This document shows, piece by piece, positions 10,500 to 19,725 of a DNA stretch of 64,000 nucleotides (its first letter is position 1; every line of letters begins with the position of its first letter). The notes beneath the pieces are model-generated. The model worked only from the letters and a program-made list of their open reading frames with translations, was not told the DNA's origin and made no database searches. The position numbers were made by a program, and so were the translations under genes. The stretch is from Thalassocella blandensis (lineage in GTDB: Bacteria; Pseudomonadota; Gammaproteobacteria; Pseudomonadales; Cellvibrionaceae): assembly GCA_902141825.1 (NCBI GenBank), contig CABFPG010000008.1, positions 1 through 64,000 of the forward strand. The letters run 5' to 3'.

Positions 10500-11279
10500 T
10501 TACAGTCGCTGACGTAATTTTGGTTTTGGCGCGACAAAAAATGAATCGTCCACCATCATTTGTGTACGGCTATTATCGATAGTATTCTCGCTGCTCGCTT
10601 TTATTTCTACCGGCGTACCTACACCTTTTGATTGAATAGCTTGCAGATCATTTTTGAATGCCATCCGTTTTAATTCGTGCTTCGCTGTACGCCGCACGGA
10701 CCTTCCCATTAATTTTTTGTGTTGCAACCGAAAGTCTTCCGGCATATCTCTGAATTTCGCAAGACGCCTTTCGAGTTTATTGCTGATATTGTCCAATGCT
10801 ATTTGTTGCTCAGAGGCAGACAAGGAATTAAATAGGTCGCTCCCTCTTACCTGATCCAGCGGACTAGCGCCAATCCACTGTACTGAATGATTGTTAAGCA
10901 CTGTAACTTTCATTAATACCTGGCTACCGTTAGTGACAGGTAGAAAGACTTTAGCGGTATTGTAGTTTTTCAGTATTCTATCGATCACATCTATTAAAGG
11001 GCTTTGGTCGAACACACTTGAAATAAGCTCATCGTCAATAGCACCGACAAACTCAACACCCGTACTTACGCTGATCGCCTCTAACACTTTATGTAAAGGT
11101 ACTTCTTTTGCTTCTATTGATATTTGGTCTAATTCGGAAGCGTATGAAACATTTAGTTTCATGTTTATTGAATTTTTCTGCGTTGCAAAAACCACATCGG
11201 AAAAAATCAACAATACCAACAACGAAACTACTTGACCGAAAGATTTTATATTCATATCCCATCTCGTAGAAAAATCCAT
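10500..11279 (-). CDS. Exported STN-domain (secretin/TonB short N-terminal domain) protein
   Basis: The protein is about 259 residues. A Sec signal peptide (core VVSLLVLLIFSDVVFA) is followed by an STN-type domain: ISIEAKEVPLHKVLEAIS, then a short sheet and SPLIDVIDRILKNYN. This is the fold at the N-termini of secretins and FecA-type receptors. The C-terminal half is basic and helical with no known motif. No secretin barrel or TonB plug follows, so it is a stand-alone periplasmic domain. I use the ATG at 11279, with AAAGAG 6 bases upstream. The ATG at 11255 gives the neatest signal peptide, and a GTG at 11297 is also open. It is the first gene of a unit with two glycosyltransferases. The functional link is unclear. 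Confidence 0.62.
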   Translation of the reverse strand: MDFSTRWDMNIKSFGQVVSLLVLLIFSDVVFATQKNSINMKLNVSYASELDQISIEAKEVPLHKVLEAISVSTGVEFVGAIDDELISSVFDQSPLIDVIDRILKNYNTAKVFLPVTNGSQVLMKVTVLNNHSVQWIGASPLDQVRGSDLFNSLSASEQQIALDNISNKLERRLAKFRDMPEDFRLQHKKLMGRSVRRTAKHELKRMAFKNDLQAIQSKGVGTPVEIKASSENTIDNSRTQMMVDDSFFVAPKPKLRQRL

Positions 11280-11455
11280 TTTAAACTCTTTGTACACTCA
11301 AAACTCTCAGTTTTATAGTTCTCAAAACGCTTGGTGAACTCTAGTTCCCATCAGTATACTTTCATTTCAATTCTATTGGGTTAGTTAAACAATCCCGGTA
11401 ACGGCTAACCCTTTTTGCTCTCGAAACCTTTTCATTCTATACAGATGTTAAAGTT

Positions 11456-11479
11456 GAGAGTCGGTAAAAACCGACTCTC
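11456..11479 (-). terminator. Terminator hairpin after the collagen-like gene
   Basis: A 9-bp perfect stem (GAGAGTCGG / CCGACTCTC) with a 6-base A/T loop lies about 30 bases past the stop of the minus-strand collagen-like gene. On that strand the following U-tract is short (CTTTAA). Confidence 0.6.
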
Positions 11480-11507
11480 GCGCTGTAAAGATAAAAAACC
11501 AACCCAT

Positions 11508-14120
11508 TTACTTTAATGCAGGCGGGCTTGACTCGCAGCGCCCTTTACAAACAAGCCCATCAAACAGCCCACCATCAACACCTTCAATGTTTCCTGCACC
11601 CTTTTCAAGTGAAACAGCATCACCAAAGTTGACGGGGAGTGAGCCAAAGTCATTTACATATGCACTGACCTGTCCACCATCACCGCCTTGAGATTCGCTG
11701 TATTCCAAATCTGCAGTTCCTCCATTCGCCTCGATAACACCAGAAAATGTAAATGAATCACCGATGGCCGTGAATGCACCCGCATCACCTCCGAGGCGCA
11801 CACTATGTCCACCGTTCGCAAAAAATTCACCAGCATAACTAATTGAACCTAAAGCTTCTAAATACACATTTCCACCTTGGCCTGACGCTGAAGAGGGAGA
11901 TCTATAATTCTGCTCACCAAAATCATCACCGCCGGAAAGATCAATATTTGAAGCCACCGTAATTCCGTGATACGCATAAACCTCGACTTGTCCCCCTTGA
12001 TTCGAAGTCGAATTAAAAACTCCAGCGCCGCCTTTTGCCGTTATATTTCCTGTAATTTTCACTTCGCGGTGCTCTCTACTTTCAGGCGAGTCAGTATCTA
12101 GCACAATTGATCCACCAGCACCCCCACCATAACCACTAACATCTGAACCCTCGAGCATATTCCCACCGTTGAGTTCAGTTTCGATACCGAAAGTAATATC
12201 ACTGGATGGATCAGAAACATCTCCTGTGCTCCCACCATAAGATTGATGTTCAACAACTATAGAACCACCATGCCCGGCGGTTGCACCATCCCCACCATTG
12301 GCTTCAATTTTTTGGGCAATCACAGTAAAGTTTACTTCTTTTGCGGCCCCTTCCATATGGATTCCATTAGACGAGTTCCCAAGAGTACAGTCGCCGCCGT
12401 TTAAGTTCACATTACTATGCAAGGTTACATCGATTCGACTTTCATCAGTTCTATAGAAGCTTGCGCCATTAGAAAACCCCGCCTCTACACTCAGGACACC
12501 ACCAGTGCCACCGGAATAACATTGATTCATTTCATTAAAACTGCCCCCGCCTTGCAGATCAACATCCCCCAAGATATCGATAGTCGCAATTTGTTTCGGA
12601 AGAACTGAGGAACTGTCAAAGTTAACATCTACTAAAAAACGACCACCTCCGCCGCCACCGCCACCATAAGAGCTAGTGGAGCTACCAAAGCCTTTGCCGC
12701 CACGAGCACTATAACTCCCAGCCAGCACCATTTTAGAATTTTCACTACCGTCAAAAGACACTGTACCGCCGGAGCCACCGTTCCCGTAACTTTCTGTCTC
12801 TACAAAATAAGCATCACCACCGTCAAGTATTAGATTGCCCTCTTGTATTATTTGACCGCCGTTTTCAACATCGAAGGATATTATGCCGCCACTTCCGCCA
12901 TACTGTTCTTCTGCGCTGGCATCTCCACCTCTCACATCAATGTTTCCAGAGTTATGGATTGCGGCACGTGATTTAAAACTGACAACTCCGCCAGAACCAC
13001 CGTAATAACTGGAACCTTCAGCACCACCTGCATAGATATCTCCAGAGTTTTCCAAGTAGCTGCCTGCGGAAAATTCAACGCTTCCACCGTATTCGTATCG
13101 ATTTGAACTTATCTGAGATGCAGCATTGATCTCGCCATGATTAATTAGCGCATACTTGGTTTCTATCGTGACTTTTCTGTTTTTATATTGCTCAGAAGTG
13201 CGAACAATATCGATTGACGCGGTATCACTACTTAAAAAAGAAGATGCATTGATTTCCAGGTTAATTTTAGAGGTCCCTATTTCTATTGCCCCCTCCAGGT
13301 TTACATCGTTGGGCAATATGATACTGACGTTGCTGTCATTGTCGTAACCTTCAATCAACAACGTGCTTCCCTCACTCACAGACAATCCTGTAACTCTGTC
13401 TTCACTCTCCCTGATAATGCCGTCACCGTCTGAAATATAAATTTCTCCTCCGTACATGTAGTACACATCTTCATCCGGCTCATCATATAACTCTCTCAGC
13501 ACCATATCTTCGTCCACAACCAAAGGATTACTTCCCAGATCTGGAGTGAATGTCATAGGCGTAAAACTTACGGGCTCCTTTTCTACAAACTCATCGGTGA
13601 AAACGGTATCGCCGATGGCTGAACGCTTTTCAATGTATATTGAGCCTCCATTACCTCGTCGACTGGTTACATCAATTTTCGTTGATTGACCACCATTAAT
13701 AAGAATGCTGTTGGTCGCTGAAACGACTACTGGAGTTGGTTCCGGTGTGGGCGTTGGCAGAGGTGTTGGCGAAATACCATCTTCGCCTTTGGGGCCTTCA
13801 GCGCCCTGCTCTCCTTGCTCTCCTTGCTCCCCCTGCTCGCCTTGAGGTCCTTGTTCGCCTTGCTCTCCCTGCTCACCCTGAGGCCCTTGTTCGCCTTGCT
13901 CCCCCTGTTCACCTTGCTCACCTGGAACACCCTGCTCACCGGGAATACCTTGCTCGCCGGGTACGCCTTGCTCACCCTGGATTCCACGTTCACCTTGTGG
14001 TCCCTGTGCGCCGTCCGCACCATCTTGCCCACCACACGCGGATAAGATGAAGGGTGCAATAGCTAATGGCAGCAATGCCTTTTTAAAGGGAATATAGATA
14101 CTTGATCTTGCTTTGACCAT
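11508..14120 (-). CDS. Collagen-like lipoprotein with Gly-rich beta-helix C-terminus
   Basis: This is an 870-residue lipoprotein with lipobox LSAC (Cys29). Directly after it, residues 31-114 form 28 uninterrupted Gly-X-Y triplets dominated by GEQ and GPQ, a bacterial collagen-like stalk. A Pro-Thr linker (118-130) follows. The remaining 740 residues contain about a dozen repeats of a pattern with a short beta strand, Asn/Asp turn, a GGDA- or GGSGG-type glycine loop, then a V-x-F strand, which suggests a right-handed beta-helix. A C-terminal CKGRC pair could form a disulfide. The start has a perfect AGGAGG 9 bases upstream. It is probably a trimeric outer-membrane-anchored surface fibre for adhesion or matrix. 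No enzymatic motif is visible. Confidence 0.8.
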   Translation of the reverse strand: MVKARSSIYIPFKKALLPLAIAPFILSACGGQDGADGAQGPQGERGIQGEQGVPGEQGIPGEQGVPGEQGEQGEQGEQGPQGEQGEQGEQGPQGEQGEQGEQGEQGAEGPKGEDGISPTPLPTPTPEPTPVVVSATNSILINGGQSTKIDVTSRRGNGGSIYIEKRSAIGDTVFTDEFVEKEPVSFTPMTFTPDLGSNPLVVDEDMVLRELYDEPDEDVYYMYGGEIYISDGDGIIRESEDRVTGLSVSEGSTLLIEGYDNDSNVSIILPNDVNLEGAIEIGTSKINLEINASSFLSSDTASIDIVRTSEQYKNRKVTIETKYALINHGEINAASQISSNRYEYGGSVEFSAGSYLENSGDIYAGGAEGSSYYGGSGGVVSFKSRAAIHNSGNIDVRGGDASAEEQYGGSGGIISFDVENGGQIIQEGNLILDGGDAYFVETESYGNGGSGGTVSFDGSENSKMVLAGSYSARGGKGFGSSTSSYGGGGGGGGRFLVDVNFDSSSVLPKQIATIDILGDVDLQGGGSFNEMNQCYSGGTGGVLSVEAGFSNGASFYRTDESRIDVTLHSNVNLNGGDCTLGNSSNGIHMEGAAKEVNFTVIAQKIEANGGDGATAGHGGSIVVEHQSYGGSTGDVSDPSSDITFGIETELNGGNMLEGSDVSGYGGGAGGSIVLDTDSPESREHREVKITGNITAKGGAGVFNSTSNQGGQVEVYAYHGITVASNIDLSGGDDFGEQNYRSPSSASGQGGNVYLEALGSISYAGEFFANGGHSVRLGGDAGAFTAIGDSFTFSGVIEANGGTADLEYSESQGGDGGQVSAYVNDFGSLPVNFGDAVSLEKGAGNIEGVDGGLFDGLVCKGRCESSPPALK
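13779..14030 (-). repeat. Collagen-type Gly-X-Y coding repeat
   Basis: This is 252 bp encoding 28 Gly-X-Y triplets, with near-identical 9- and 15-bp DNA subunits for GEQGEQ and GPQGEQ runs. The low complexity creates long antisense open frames that should not be called as genes. Such tracts can change length by slippage or recombination. Confidence 0.85.
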
Positions 14121-14901
14121 TTGAGGAAACCTCCTAGTAAATTTCCATTTTTTGTTAAAATTCCATCATCCATTTACAGACAATGCTTCAGAGTTTACAG
14201 ACTGCCCTCCCAAGTAGTGGCAAGTCTGCAAAGTTAATATTCCCGGCGTAATCCGAGAATAGAAACCAAAGTAAAAAAGTTTATTAATTGGAAACGGGAT
14301 AGCGATGTTTTGAGGGAAGTCAAATCGCGCACGGAAAAGAAACTGGGAATTTCACAGTTTCAGTCGGTTCATTGTCTAAATCGAGAAACCATTTGTTTAT
14401 TTGAATTAAACGCATTATTTCCAGACCGTAGAATTTCAACTTTTTGCTGTGAGCTTGCTGCGCTTAAAATCCTGTATTTACTTCCTTGCTGTCAAACCCT
14501 TTGTTTCAATTCCTTTAATTCATTTCCTTTAATTCATTTCCTTTAATTCATTTCCTTTAATTCATTTCCTTTAATTCATTTGCTTGGCTTAAAATTCTTA
14601 GCTTGAATGTCCTGATATTTTCAACACAAATTTTATGTTACTAAATATTGAGTGCATTATACGTGTTAACCACATGAGCCTGTAAGAAGCAAACCAACCC
14701 ATTTAAAAAATATTTTGGGTATGATTACCCGATTGATTTTGCCCACTGACTATCGGATAATCGCCAACGTTTCTGAATGTCATTCGAATACAATCACCAA
14801 GCAATACAAAAACACCAAAACAGGCACAGGTCAATACAGGTTATCGTTCGACCAACATTCAAAAACATTTTTTCAATGGACGATCAAGACGGAATACGCA
14901 A
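14121..14901. other. Intergenic region between divergent collagen-like and glycosyltransferase genes
   Basis: This 781-bp AT-rich region holds the promoters of two divergent genes and a 14-bp tandem array (14509-14578). Two plus-strand open frames, at 14310 and 14715, have no ribosome site and look random, so I do not call them. Confidence 0.5.
14509..14578. repeat. 14-bp tandem repeat, 5 copies
   Basis: There are five head-to-tail copies of TTTCCTTTAATTCA. The last four are identical and the first has one mismatch; a partial sixth copy breaks down at TTTGCTTGG. The array lies about 320 bases upstream of the glycosyltransferase at 14902 and about 390 bases upstream of the divergent collagen-like gene. 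It shares the core CCTTTAAT with the 8-bp array at 16529 beside the paralogous glycosyltransferase. Confidence 0.9.
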
Positions 14902-15696
14902 ATGGTAATTGCAAGCATGACCACACTGCCTTCTCGGGCTCACAAAATCCACAAAACAATTGACTCGATTAAAAATCAAACACATCCGCCAGAGTACCTT
15001 CAACTCAACCTGCCAATAAACTGCATACGAGATCCGTCACCTTATATTTTACCCAACTTCTTGATAAACGATCCCTTCGTAAAGATTAACTGGGTAGAAC
15101 ATGACCTGGGACCGGTAACAAAGATTTTACCTACACTTGAAGCACATAGATCAAACAGTGCTTTGGACTTCATTATCTCTATTGATGACGACATCATTTA
15201 TCCTGAGTACTGGTTTTCTTCACTACTAGACGAAATCACACCAAACAGTGTGACCTGTGGAAAGCTCGCGATGTTTTACCAGAGAGAAGGAAAATTTGGT
15301 TTGAAATGCAACGCAACGCCCAGTTCAGAAAGTGTATTTCAGATATTACAAGGGTTCACTGCAATTGCTTATCCTGCGGCCATTATTGACGATGATTTTT
15401 TTGCGTATGTCCATGATGTTATAAATGATCAAAATGCACGATATTCGGATGACTTATTTATCTCATATTACTTGTATCAGAAAAACATTCCAATTTTTCA
15501 CAACAAAACCCAATTTCGTTCTAGTTTGAGAGAACTACAATATGCGAATTACGGTTTTGATCAGTTCGCACTTCACAAACAAGGCGAACAGAATACAAAT
15601 CACGCACCTAAATACTTTCGTGCCTTAAGCGCCTGTAAAAACTGGTTCAAAAAGCACGGGTTAAACACAAAAGAACTGCACATGGAAGTCTGTTAA
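14902..15696 (+). CDS. GT-A-type glycosyltransferase, paralogue A
   Basis: The 264-residue protein begins VIASMTTLPSR and has the GT-A outline: SIKNQTHPPEYLQLNLP in the first half, DLGPVTKILPTL around residues 68-80, and the metal-binding ISIDDDIIYP near 95-104, with a late DDLFISYYL segment. It is clearly paralogous to the next, convergent gene. Shared blocks are SMTT-P-R, P-LQLNLP/IELNIP, DLGP-TKI-PTL, the DDD motif and DDL-(I/L)S. No signal peptide or membrane helix is present. The sugar and acceptor are unknown. The ribosome site is weak (GGAA about 9 bases upstream). The two genes converge with only 27 bases between their stops. Confidence 0.72.
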   Translation: MVIASMTTLPSRAHKIHKTIDSIKNQTHPPEYLQLNLPINCIRDPSPYILPNFLINDPFVKINWVEHDLGPVTKILPTLEAHRSNSALDFIISIDDDIIYPEYWFSSLLDEITPNSVTCGKLAMFYQREGKFGLKCNATPSSESVFQILQGFTAIAYPAAIIDDDFFAYVHDVINDQNARYSDDLFISYYLYQKNIPIFHNKTQFRSSLRELQYANYGFDQFALHKQGEQNTNHAPKYFRALSACKNWFKKHGLNTKELHMEVC

Positions 15697-15723
15697 CAGT
15701 CCCTTCACATGATCAAAGTTTTG

Positions 15724-16524
15724 CTACTTTAGTTGAAACCCATCCCAATCGACAAGCTGGCGCATATATTTCGCATAGCGTTCACCATGGCCATTGGTTT
15801 GCCACGTATGAAGTGCATATTCGTCATGCGCGTAATCGGTTTTACAGCGTGATTCCAAGTGCTTTATTTTTTGTAATTCGCCACACAGTATTACGGAAAT
15901 ATTGTGCCTCCAGGCAAACACAGAAAGTATTAAATCATCCGCGCACATCACATTGTCATTTTGAATACAGCTTTCAATAAAATAACGTAGCTTTTCTCTG
16001 TAAAAACTGGACGGATATAAAACACCCCAAAATCCTTCAAATACTGGCGGCGCCTTTTCCGATAGCTGGTTAAGCTGTGCTTGAGACACAAGCTCCTTAA
16101 GATATGGGGCTTGGCCATTTTTAGCAGCAACACAGGCAACACTGCCGGCCACTAATGATTGTCGATTACTATTTATGTAGCAATGAAGTAGTGCCCGTAA
16201 GTGATTTTTCGAGTAAACCAAATCGTCATCTACTGTAACAACCGGGGTGTTAATCTTGTTCTCATTATTTCGTATTAACGTCGGTACGATTTTAGTGGCA
16301 GGACCAAGATCCTGACAACGATAAACGCGAACAAAGCTATCGTTATTCAACCAGTTTGGCAATGTGTATTTTTCAGCTGGATTTCGCCTAAAGACTGTTG
16401 GAATATTTAGTTCTATATGTGTGGGCGGTTCAGATTGTGCTCTTATCGATTCGATTGTCGGCCGAATCAAGGACAGGCGATTCGGTATTGTCGTCATGCT
16501 AACAATATAGGGAATTGTATTCAT
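15724..16524 (-). CDS. GT-A-type glycosyltransferase, paralogue B
   Basis: The 266-residue protein is the convergent paralogue of the gene at 14902. It has SMTTIPNR at 9-16, DLGPATKIVPTL near 70-82, VTVDDDLVYS with the metal-binding Asp triplet near 96-105, and ADDLILSVFAW near 195-206. It should transfer a sugar from a nucleotide donor, but the target is unknown. Its start codon is only 4 bases from a 72-bp array of nine GGATTAAA units (sense orientation). Each unit carries an AAAGGA/GGA Shine-Dalgarno-like core, and the proximal one sits about 9 bases from the ATG. The array cannot be translated in the gene's frame because TAA stops recur, so any effect of copy number would be on transcription or translation initiation. 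Confidence 0.75.
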   Translation of the reverse strand: MNTIPYIVSMTTIPNRLSLIRPTIESIRAQSEPPTHIELNIPTVFRRNPAEKYTLPNWLNNDSFVRVYRCQDLGPATKIVPTLIRNNENKINTPVVTVDDDLVYSKNHLRALLHCYINSNRQSLVAGSVACVAAKNGQAPYLKELVSQAQLNQLSEKAPPVFEGFWGVLYPSSFYREKLRYFIESCIQNDNVMCADDLILSVFAWRHNISVILCGELQKIKHLESRCKTDYAHDEYALHTWQTNGHGERYAKYMRQLVDWDGFQLK

Positions 16525-16897
16525 TTTATTTAATCCTTTAATCCTTTAATCCTTTAATCCTTTAATCCTTTAATCCTTTAATCCTTTAATCCTTTAATCC
16601 TTTGCCCTGCAATCCTCTGCCAGGTATATTTACACCTTGTAAATTCAATCGCTATATATCCATTTCTTCGCGTTGGATTTTACACCATAGAAACAGATAT
16701 AACACGGATTTATATTCCCTTCTCGCCGTTTTCAATTTTCACTCTAGCGCCTCCAAGCTTTTCAGTTTGTATTCTGCTCAACAACTTGAAGTACTAACGA
16801 ATATACCGAAATTCCAGCTTAACTGGTATATTAAAACCAGATTGCGTCGTGCTTCACCGTAAGCTCGAGACCATAGAAAATATTAAGGAGTGTTTAA
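16525..16897. other. Intergenic region with 8-bp array, upstream of two divergent genes
   Basis: 373 bases separate the divergent glycosyltransferase and PrsW-like genes. Apart from the 8-bp array next to the glycosyltransferase start, I see only AT-rich sequence. The frames at 16602 and 16849 on the plus strand lack support. Confidence 0.5.
16529..16600. repeat. 8-bp tandem repeat, 9 perfect copies
   Basis: There are nine perfect copies of TTTAATCC (plus strand), or GGATTAAA in the sense of the flanking glycosyltransferase gene. The array ends 4 bases before its start codon. A degenerate continuation (TTTGCCCTGCAATCC) follows. Perfect identity over 72 bp suggests recent or ongoing slippage. 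Confidence 0.95.
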
Positions 16898-17590
16898 TTG
16901 TACGGCTGGTCTTTATTATCATTACTGCTCGTTCCCTGCTTTTTTTGGGGGGCATACCACTACTACAAGGATCGACATCGCCCGGAGCCAATACTATTAC
17001 TGGTGCTCGCTCTACTTTTAGGCATTGGGTCTGCGTATCTGGGCTTATTTTTCTACCAGTGCCTCGATGCTATTGGCTTGCATCAGGACGCGTTTGCTCT
17101 CGCTTCTCGAGGTGAACTAAAGGCATTATTTCTCTATGCCATCTTTGCGATTGGCCCCATAGAAGAGTGCGTCAAGTTTCTTCCCTTCCTGTTGATTTTG
17201 GTAAGAACGCCACATTTTGATGAGCCTTTGGATGGTGTAGTGTATGCCTCTTTTGTCGCTTTGGGTTTTTCACTTCATGAAAACATGTACTATCTGCAAA
17301 TGCTAGAAGGAAAAGAAGCCATCGGTCGGGCTTTTGCATCCCCGATTGTACACGCCCTTTTTGCTTCTATATGGGGATATGCTTACGGGTATGCCGATCT
17401 GCATAAAATCAACCGGGTGGTAGCAACTACCGGGGCACTCATTCTCGCTTCATTGCTACATGGTATATATGATTTTTTTGCCCTTTGGATTTCTGTATGG
17501 ACGCATGTCGTACCAGCATCGATTATCCTGGCTATCTGGTTATGGCGCATGAATGCCATTAGACACACCCCTAACACTGCCGAAAAATAA
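16898..17590 (+). CDS. PrsW-family intramembrane metalloprotease
   Basis: The 230-residue, multi-pass protein starts at a TTG, chosen because AAGGAG lies 7 bases upstream and the first helix begins at once. It has the PrsW signatures: GPIEECVKFLP with Glu89-Glu90 and Lys93 in one helix, LHENMYY with His127 and Glu128, and VHALFASIWGYAYG with His152. A late LLHGIYDF helix follows. These acidic and His residues are the proposed zinc site of the CPBP/PrsW superfamily. In Bacillus, PrsW cleaves an anti-sigma factor; the target here is unknown. No sigma or anti-sigma gene is adjacent. A strong bidirectional terminator follows immediately. Confidence 0.85.
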   Translation: MYGWSLLSLLLVPCFFWGAYHYYKDRHRPEPILLLVLALLLGIGSAYLGLFFYQCLDAIGLHQDAFALASRGELKALFLYAIFAIGPIEECVKFLPFLLILVRTPHFDEPLDGVVYASFVALGFSLHENMYYLQMLEGKEAIGRAFASPIVHALFASIWGYAYGYADLHKINRVVATTGALILASLLHGIYDFFALWISVWTHVVPASIILAIWLWRMNAIRHTPNTAEK

Positions 17591-17623
17591 AAAGGAGCTG
17601 CAACATCTGTTGCAGCTCCTTTT
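17590..17623. terminator. Bidirectional rho-independent terminator
   Basis: An AAAAGGAGCTGCAAC stem pairs perfectly with GTTGCAGCTCCTTTT around a 4-base loop, with A-runs and T-runs on the two sides. It sits between the convergent PrsW-like and GH16 genes and should stop both. Confidence 0.88.
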
Positions 17624-17647
17624 ATCAACCTACAAAAAATAGAGTTG

Positions 17648-19369
17648 TTATTCAGCGTCGATGTAATAAATATTATCAAACGCGTAATCGATTTCGCGTG
17701 GAACATCGCCAACACTCACAAAAGCAAACACGTAGTTAAGTGATTGAATCGCTATTTTATCACCACGCAAATCTGCAATTGGAATTGTCACTTCCCCCCA
17801 CTCGCCGTCGCGGACCAAACCATATTTCGTTTCATACGCAGGAAATTCAATGTAATTTTCGTTTGTATAGTTATCGGTCACACCAATTTTAAAGCCTATA
17901 TCTGCTGGGATCTTTATATGAAACTTTAAAAATCCATCTTCAAAATCACTTAGATCAACCGGTTGACGAGCGACAATTCCGCCACCAAACCAGTTGCCTC
18001 CCTGATAGTGATAGCTCATCACATTATCACCTTCATATGGGGTTTCAGTACCAGCCTGACTGTTGCCGTTATCCCAAAGGAAAATATCCGATGTGACGCC
18101 CGCTTCCAGACTGTTTTTAGTAGTCGTTTCATCAGTAAACACACCTAAGCTTCCACTTTCTGGTTCAGTTAAATCACCAACAAATACTTCACCTTCGCCA
18201 TCCAGCTTGTATATACGCACATAGTCAACGTACATCGGCGCTGGAGTAATGGCTGTCACCTGCTCGACTGTAGCCGCATCTGTAAAATTGCCACCCACAG
18301 CCAAATTCAGCAACATATAAAATGGCGCACGGAAAGCGTTGGTTTGGTCGGTAATGGCAAAAGGAGTTTCATACAAATCGTATTCGACACCATTGTCTTC
18401 AATGGTGAAACGCATTTCAGTAGAAGTCCAATAAGTACGATAAATCACAAATCGGTCGGTAATTGCGGAAGCGCCCACGTAAGGCTTATTGTTATTTACA
18501 TCATAGGCCGTACTGGCAGCGCATGTAGGGTTGCCTTCGACACAGGCTTCATCAGCATAAAAAATAATATTTGATCCGACATAGGCATTTGGATCTGCAC
18601 CGTCATGACCTTGTCGAGTCATCTCTGCAGCGCGATGTCCCATTTCCATCATGTCAATCTCGCCCTTACGTGGCCAAGGCAATGTGGTTGTTCCGAGCAT
18701 CCATGCAGCAGGCCATAGACCGGTATCGACGTGCGGCGCATTCATACGAATTTCAATTAAACCGTATTTAATCGCCATTTTATTTTGTGACGTTAATTTA
18801 CCAGAAGTAAATTGTTTGGTCCCCATGGTTTCACGCTTTGCTTCAAGCACCAGGGCTTTATTTCCTGCTTCACCTGGTACGTCTCGAATCTCGGCATTAG
18901 CTTCTGCATACCACTGCAGCTCCTGATTCCCCCAACCGCACATATCATTGCCGTATTGACAACCATCCCCGGTATCTTTTGTCCAAATATCAGCGTCAAA
19001 CGTATCGAAATTGTCCTCCCAAATCAGATCCCCTTTACCTGGAGTTGGTGTAGGGGTTGGTGTGGCAGTTACTGTCGGTGTAGGGGTTGCCGTAACAGTA
19101 GGCGTTGGCGTGGCAGTCACTGTGGGCGTTGGGGTTGCCGTAACAGTAGGAGTTGGGGTGGCAGTCACTGTGGGTGTTGGCGTGGCCGTGACAGTGGGTG
19201 TTGGGGTGGCAGTGACAGTGGGTGTCGGAGTCGGATCTACTGTGGGAGTTGGCGAGGCTGTAGGTTCAGGGCCTCCCGATCCGCCATTTCCGCCGCCACA
19301 AGCACTCAAGGTAACGATTGTTCCGCAAACAATGAGATATTTGCGTGCACTCATAAGTAAGTTTTGCAT
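17648..19369 (-). CDS. GH16 family beta-glucanase lipoprotein (laminarinase-like)
   Basis: I use the ATG at 19369: AGGA lies 7 bases upstream and a lipoprotein signal peptide with LSAC (Cys24) follows. An upstream ATG at 19453 would add 28 odd residues. After a Gly and Thr-Pro linker with seven TVTATPTP repeats comes a GH16 catalytic domain (about residues 115-405). Its active-site motif is GEIDMMEMG, in which Glu237 is the likely nucleophile, Asp239 the helper and Glu242 the acid/base. The GLWPAAWML strand before it is typical of endo-beta-1,3(4)-glucanases. The last 150 residues form a separate beta-sandwich, probably carbohydrate-binding. The enzyme would cut laminarin-type glucans at the cell surface. 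Confidence 0.88.
   Translation of the reverse strand: MQNLLMSARKYLIVCGTIVTLSACGGGNGGSGGPEPTASPTPTVDPTPTPTVTATPTPTVTATPTPTVTATPTPTVTATPTPTVTATPTPTVTATPTPTVTATPTPTPTPGKGDLIWEDNFDTFDADIWTKDTGDGCQYGNDMCGWGNQELQWYAEANAEIRDVPGEAGNKALVLEAKRETMGTKQFTSGKLTSQNKMAIKYGLIEIRMNAPHVDTGLWPAAWMLGTTTLPWPRKGEIDMMEMGHRAAEMTRQGHDGADPNAYVGSNIIFYADEACVEGNPTCAASTAYDVNNNKPYVGASAITDRFVIYRTYWTSTEMRFTIEDNGVEYDLYETPFAITDQTNAFRAPFYMLLNLAVGGNFTDAATVEQVTAITPAPMYVDYVRIYKLDGEGEVFVGDLTEPESGSLGVFTDETTTKNSLEAGVTSDIFLWDNGNSQAGTETPYEGDNVMSYHYQGGNWFGGGIVARQPVDLSDFEDGFLKFHIKIPADIGFKIGVTDNYTNENYIEFPAYETKYGLVRDGEWGEVTIPIADLRGDKIAIQSLNYVFAFVSVGDVPREIDYAFDNIYYIDAE
19052..19219 (-). repeat. 24-bp coding repeat (Thr-Pro linker), 7 copies
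   Basis: Seven copies of a 24-bp unit encode TVTATPTP in the linker of the GH16 lipoprotein. The units differ only at synonymous sites. Antisense open frames rich in Gly-Val or Trp-Arg-Gly across it are artefacts of the repeat. Confidence 0.9.
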
Positions 19370-19669
19370 GTTTAATCCTGTTTCTCTCAGCTGATACGTG
19401 TATCCACGTACTTTTGGTAAGTGTTTATTGTTATGATTATTTTTATGCGCCATTTGGCGGCGCCAATTTTCTCAAACTAGCGCGGAATACGCTATAGAAG
19501 AAGCGCAAAAGCTAGAGATGTATCTCATAAGAACCAAGATTTTTATTCTATTTTTTGATATAAAAGCTATGACAACCAGGAATATGAACCGAGGGCATAG
19601 CGCCAACACACAGCTAATTTCAGGTAGAATCCAACCGAAGTAAGCGAAAACTGTATCTTCATCGCCATA

Positions 19670-19702
19670 ACATCGCCATATCATCACCATAAAAAGCACC
19701 TT
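19670..19702. repeat. 11-bp tandem repeat, 3 copies
   Basis: Three head-to-tail copies of CATCGCCATAA (one base differs in the second, one in the third) end 23 bases before the ydbH start. They may overlap its promoter or leader. Confidence 0.75.
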
Positions 19703-19725
19703 AGTTTGGAAAGCGAAAATCACTT

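Noticed and set aside
13727-14059. Open frames opposite and in other frames of the collagen-like tract
   Set aside because: They arise from the low-complexity Gly-X-Y DNA, have no ribosome site and give Leu/Ala- or Ser/Lys-only proteins.
14715-14963. 82-codon plus-strand ORF before the glycosyltransferase
   Set aside because: It overlaps the real start in another frame and has no motif.
16529-16600. CRISPR array
   Set aside because: The units are contiguous with no spacers, and no cas genes are in the window. The other arrays (14509, 40137, 57831) are rejected for the same reason.
18812-19394. Plus-strand open frames antisense to the GH16 Thr-Pro linker
   Set aside because: Their Gly-Val or Trp-Arg-Gly repeats are translations of the 24-bp linker repeat on the wrong strand.
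19472-19723. 83-codon minus-strand ORF upstream of ydbH
   Set aside because: Partly made by the 11-bp repeat; no signal or family pattern.
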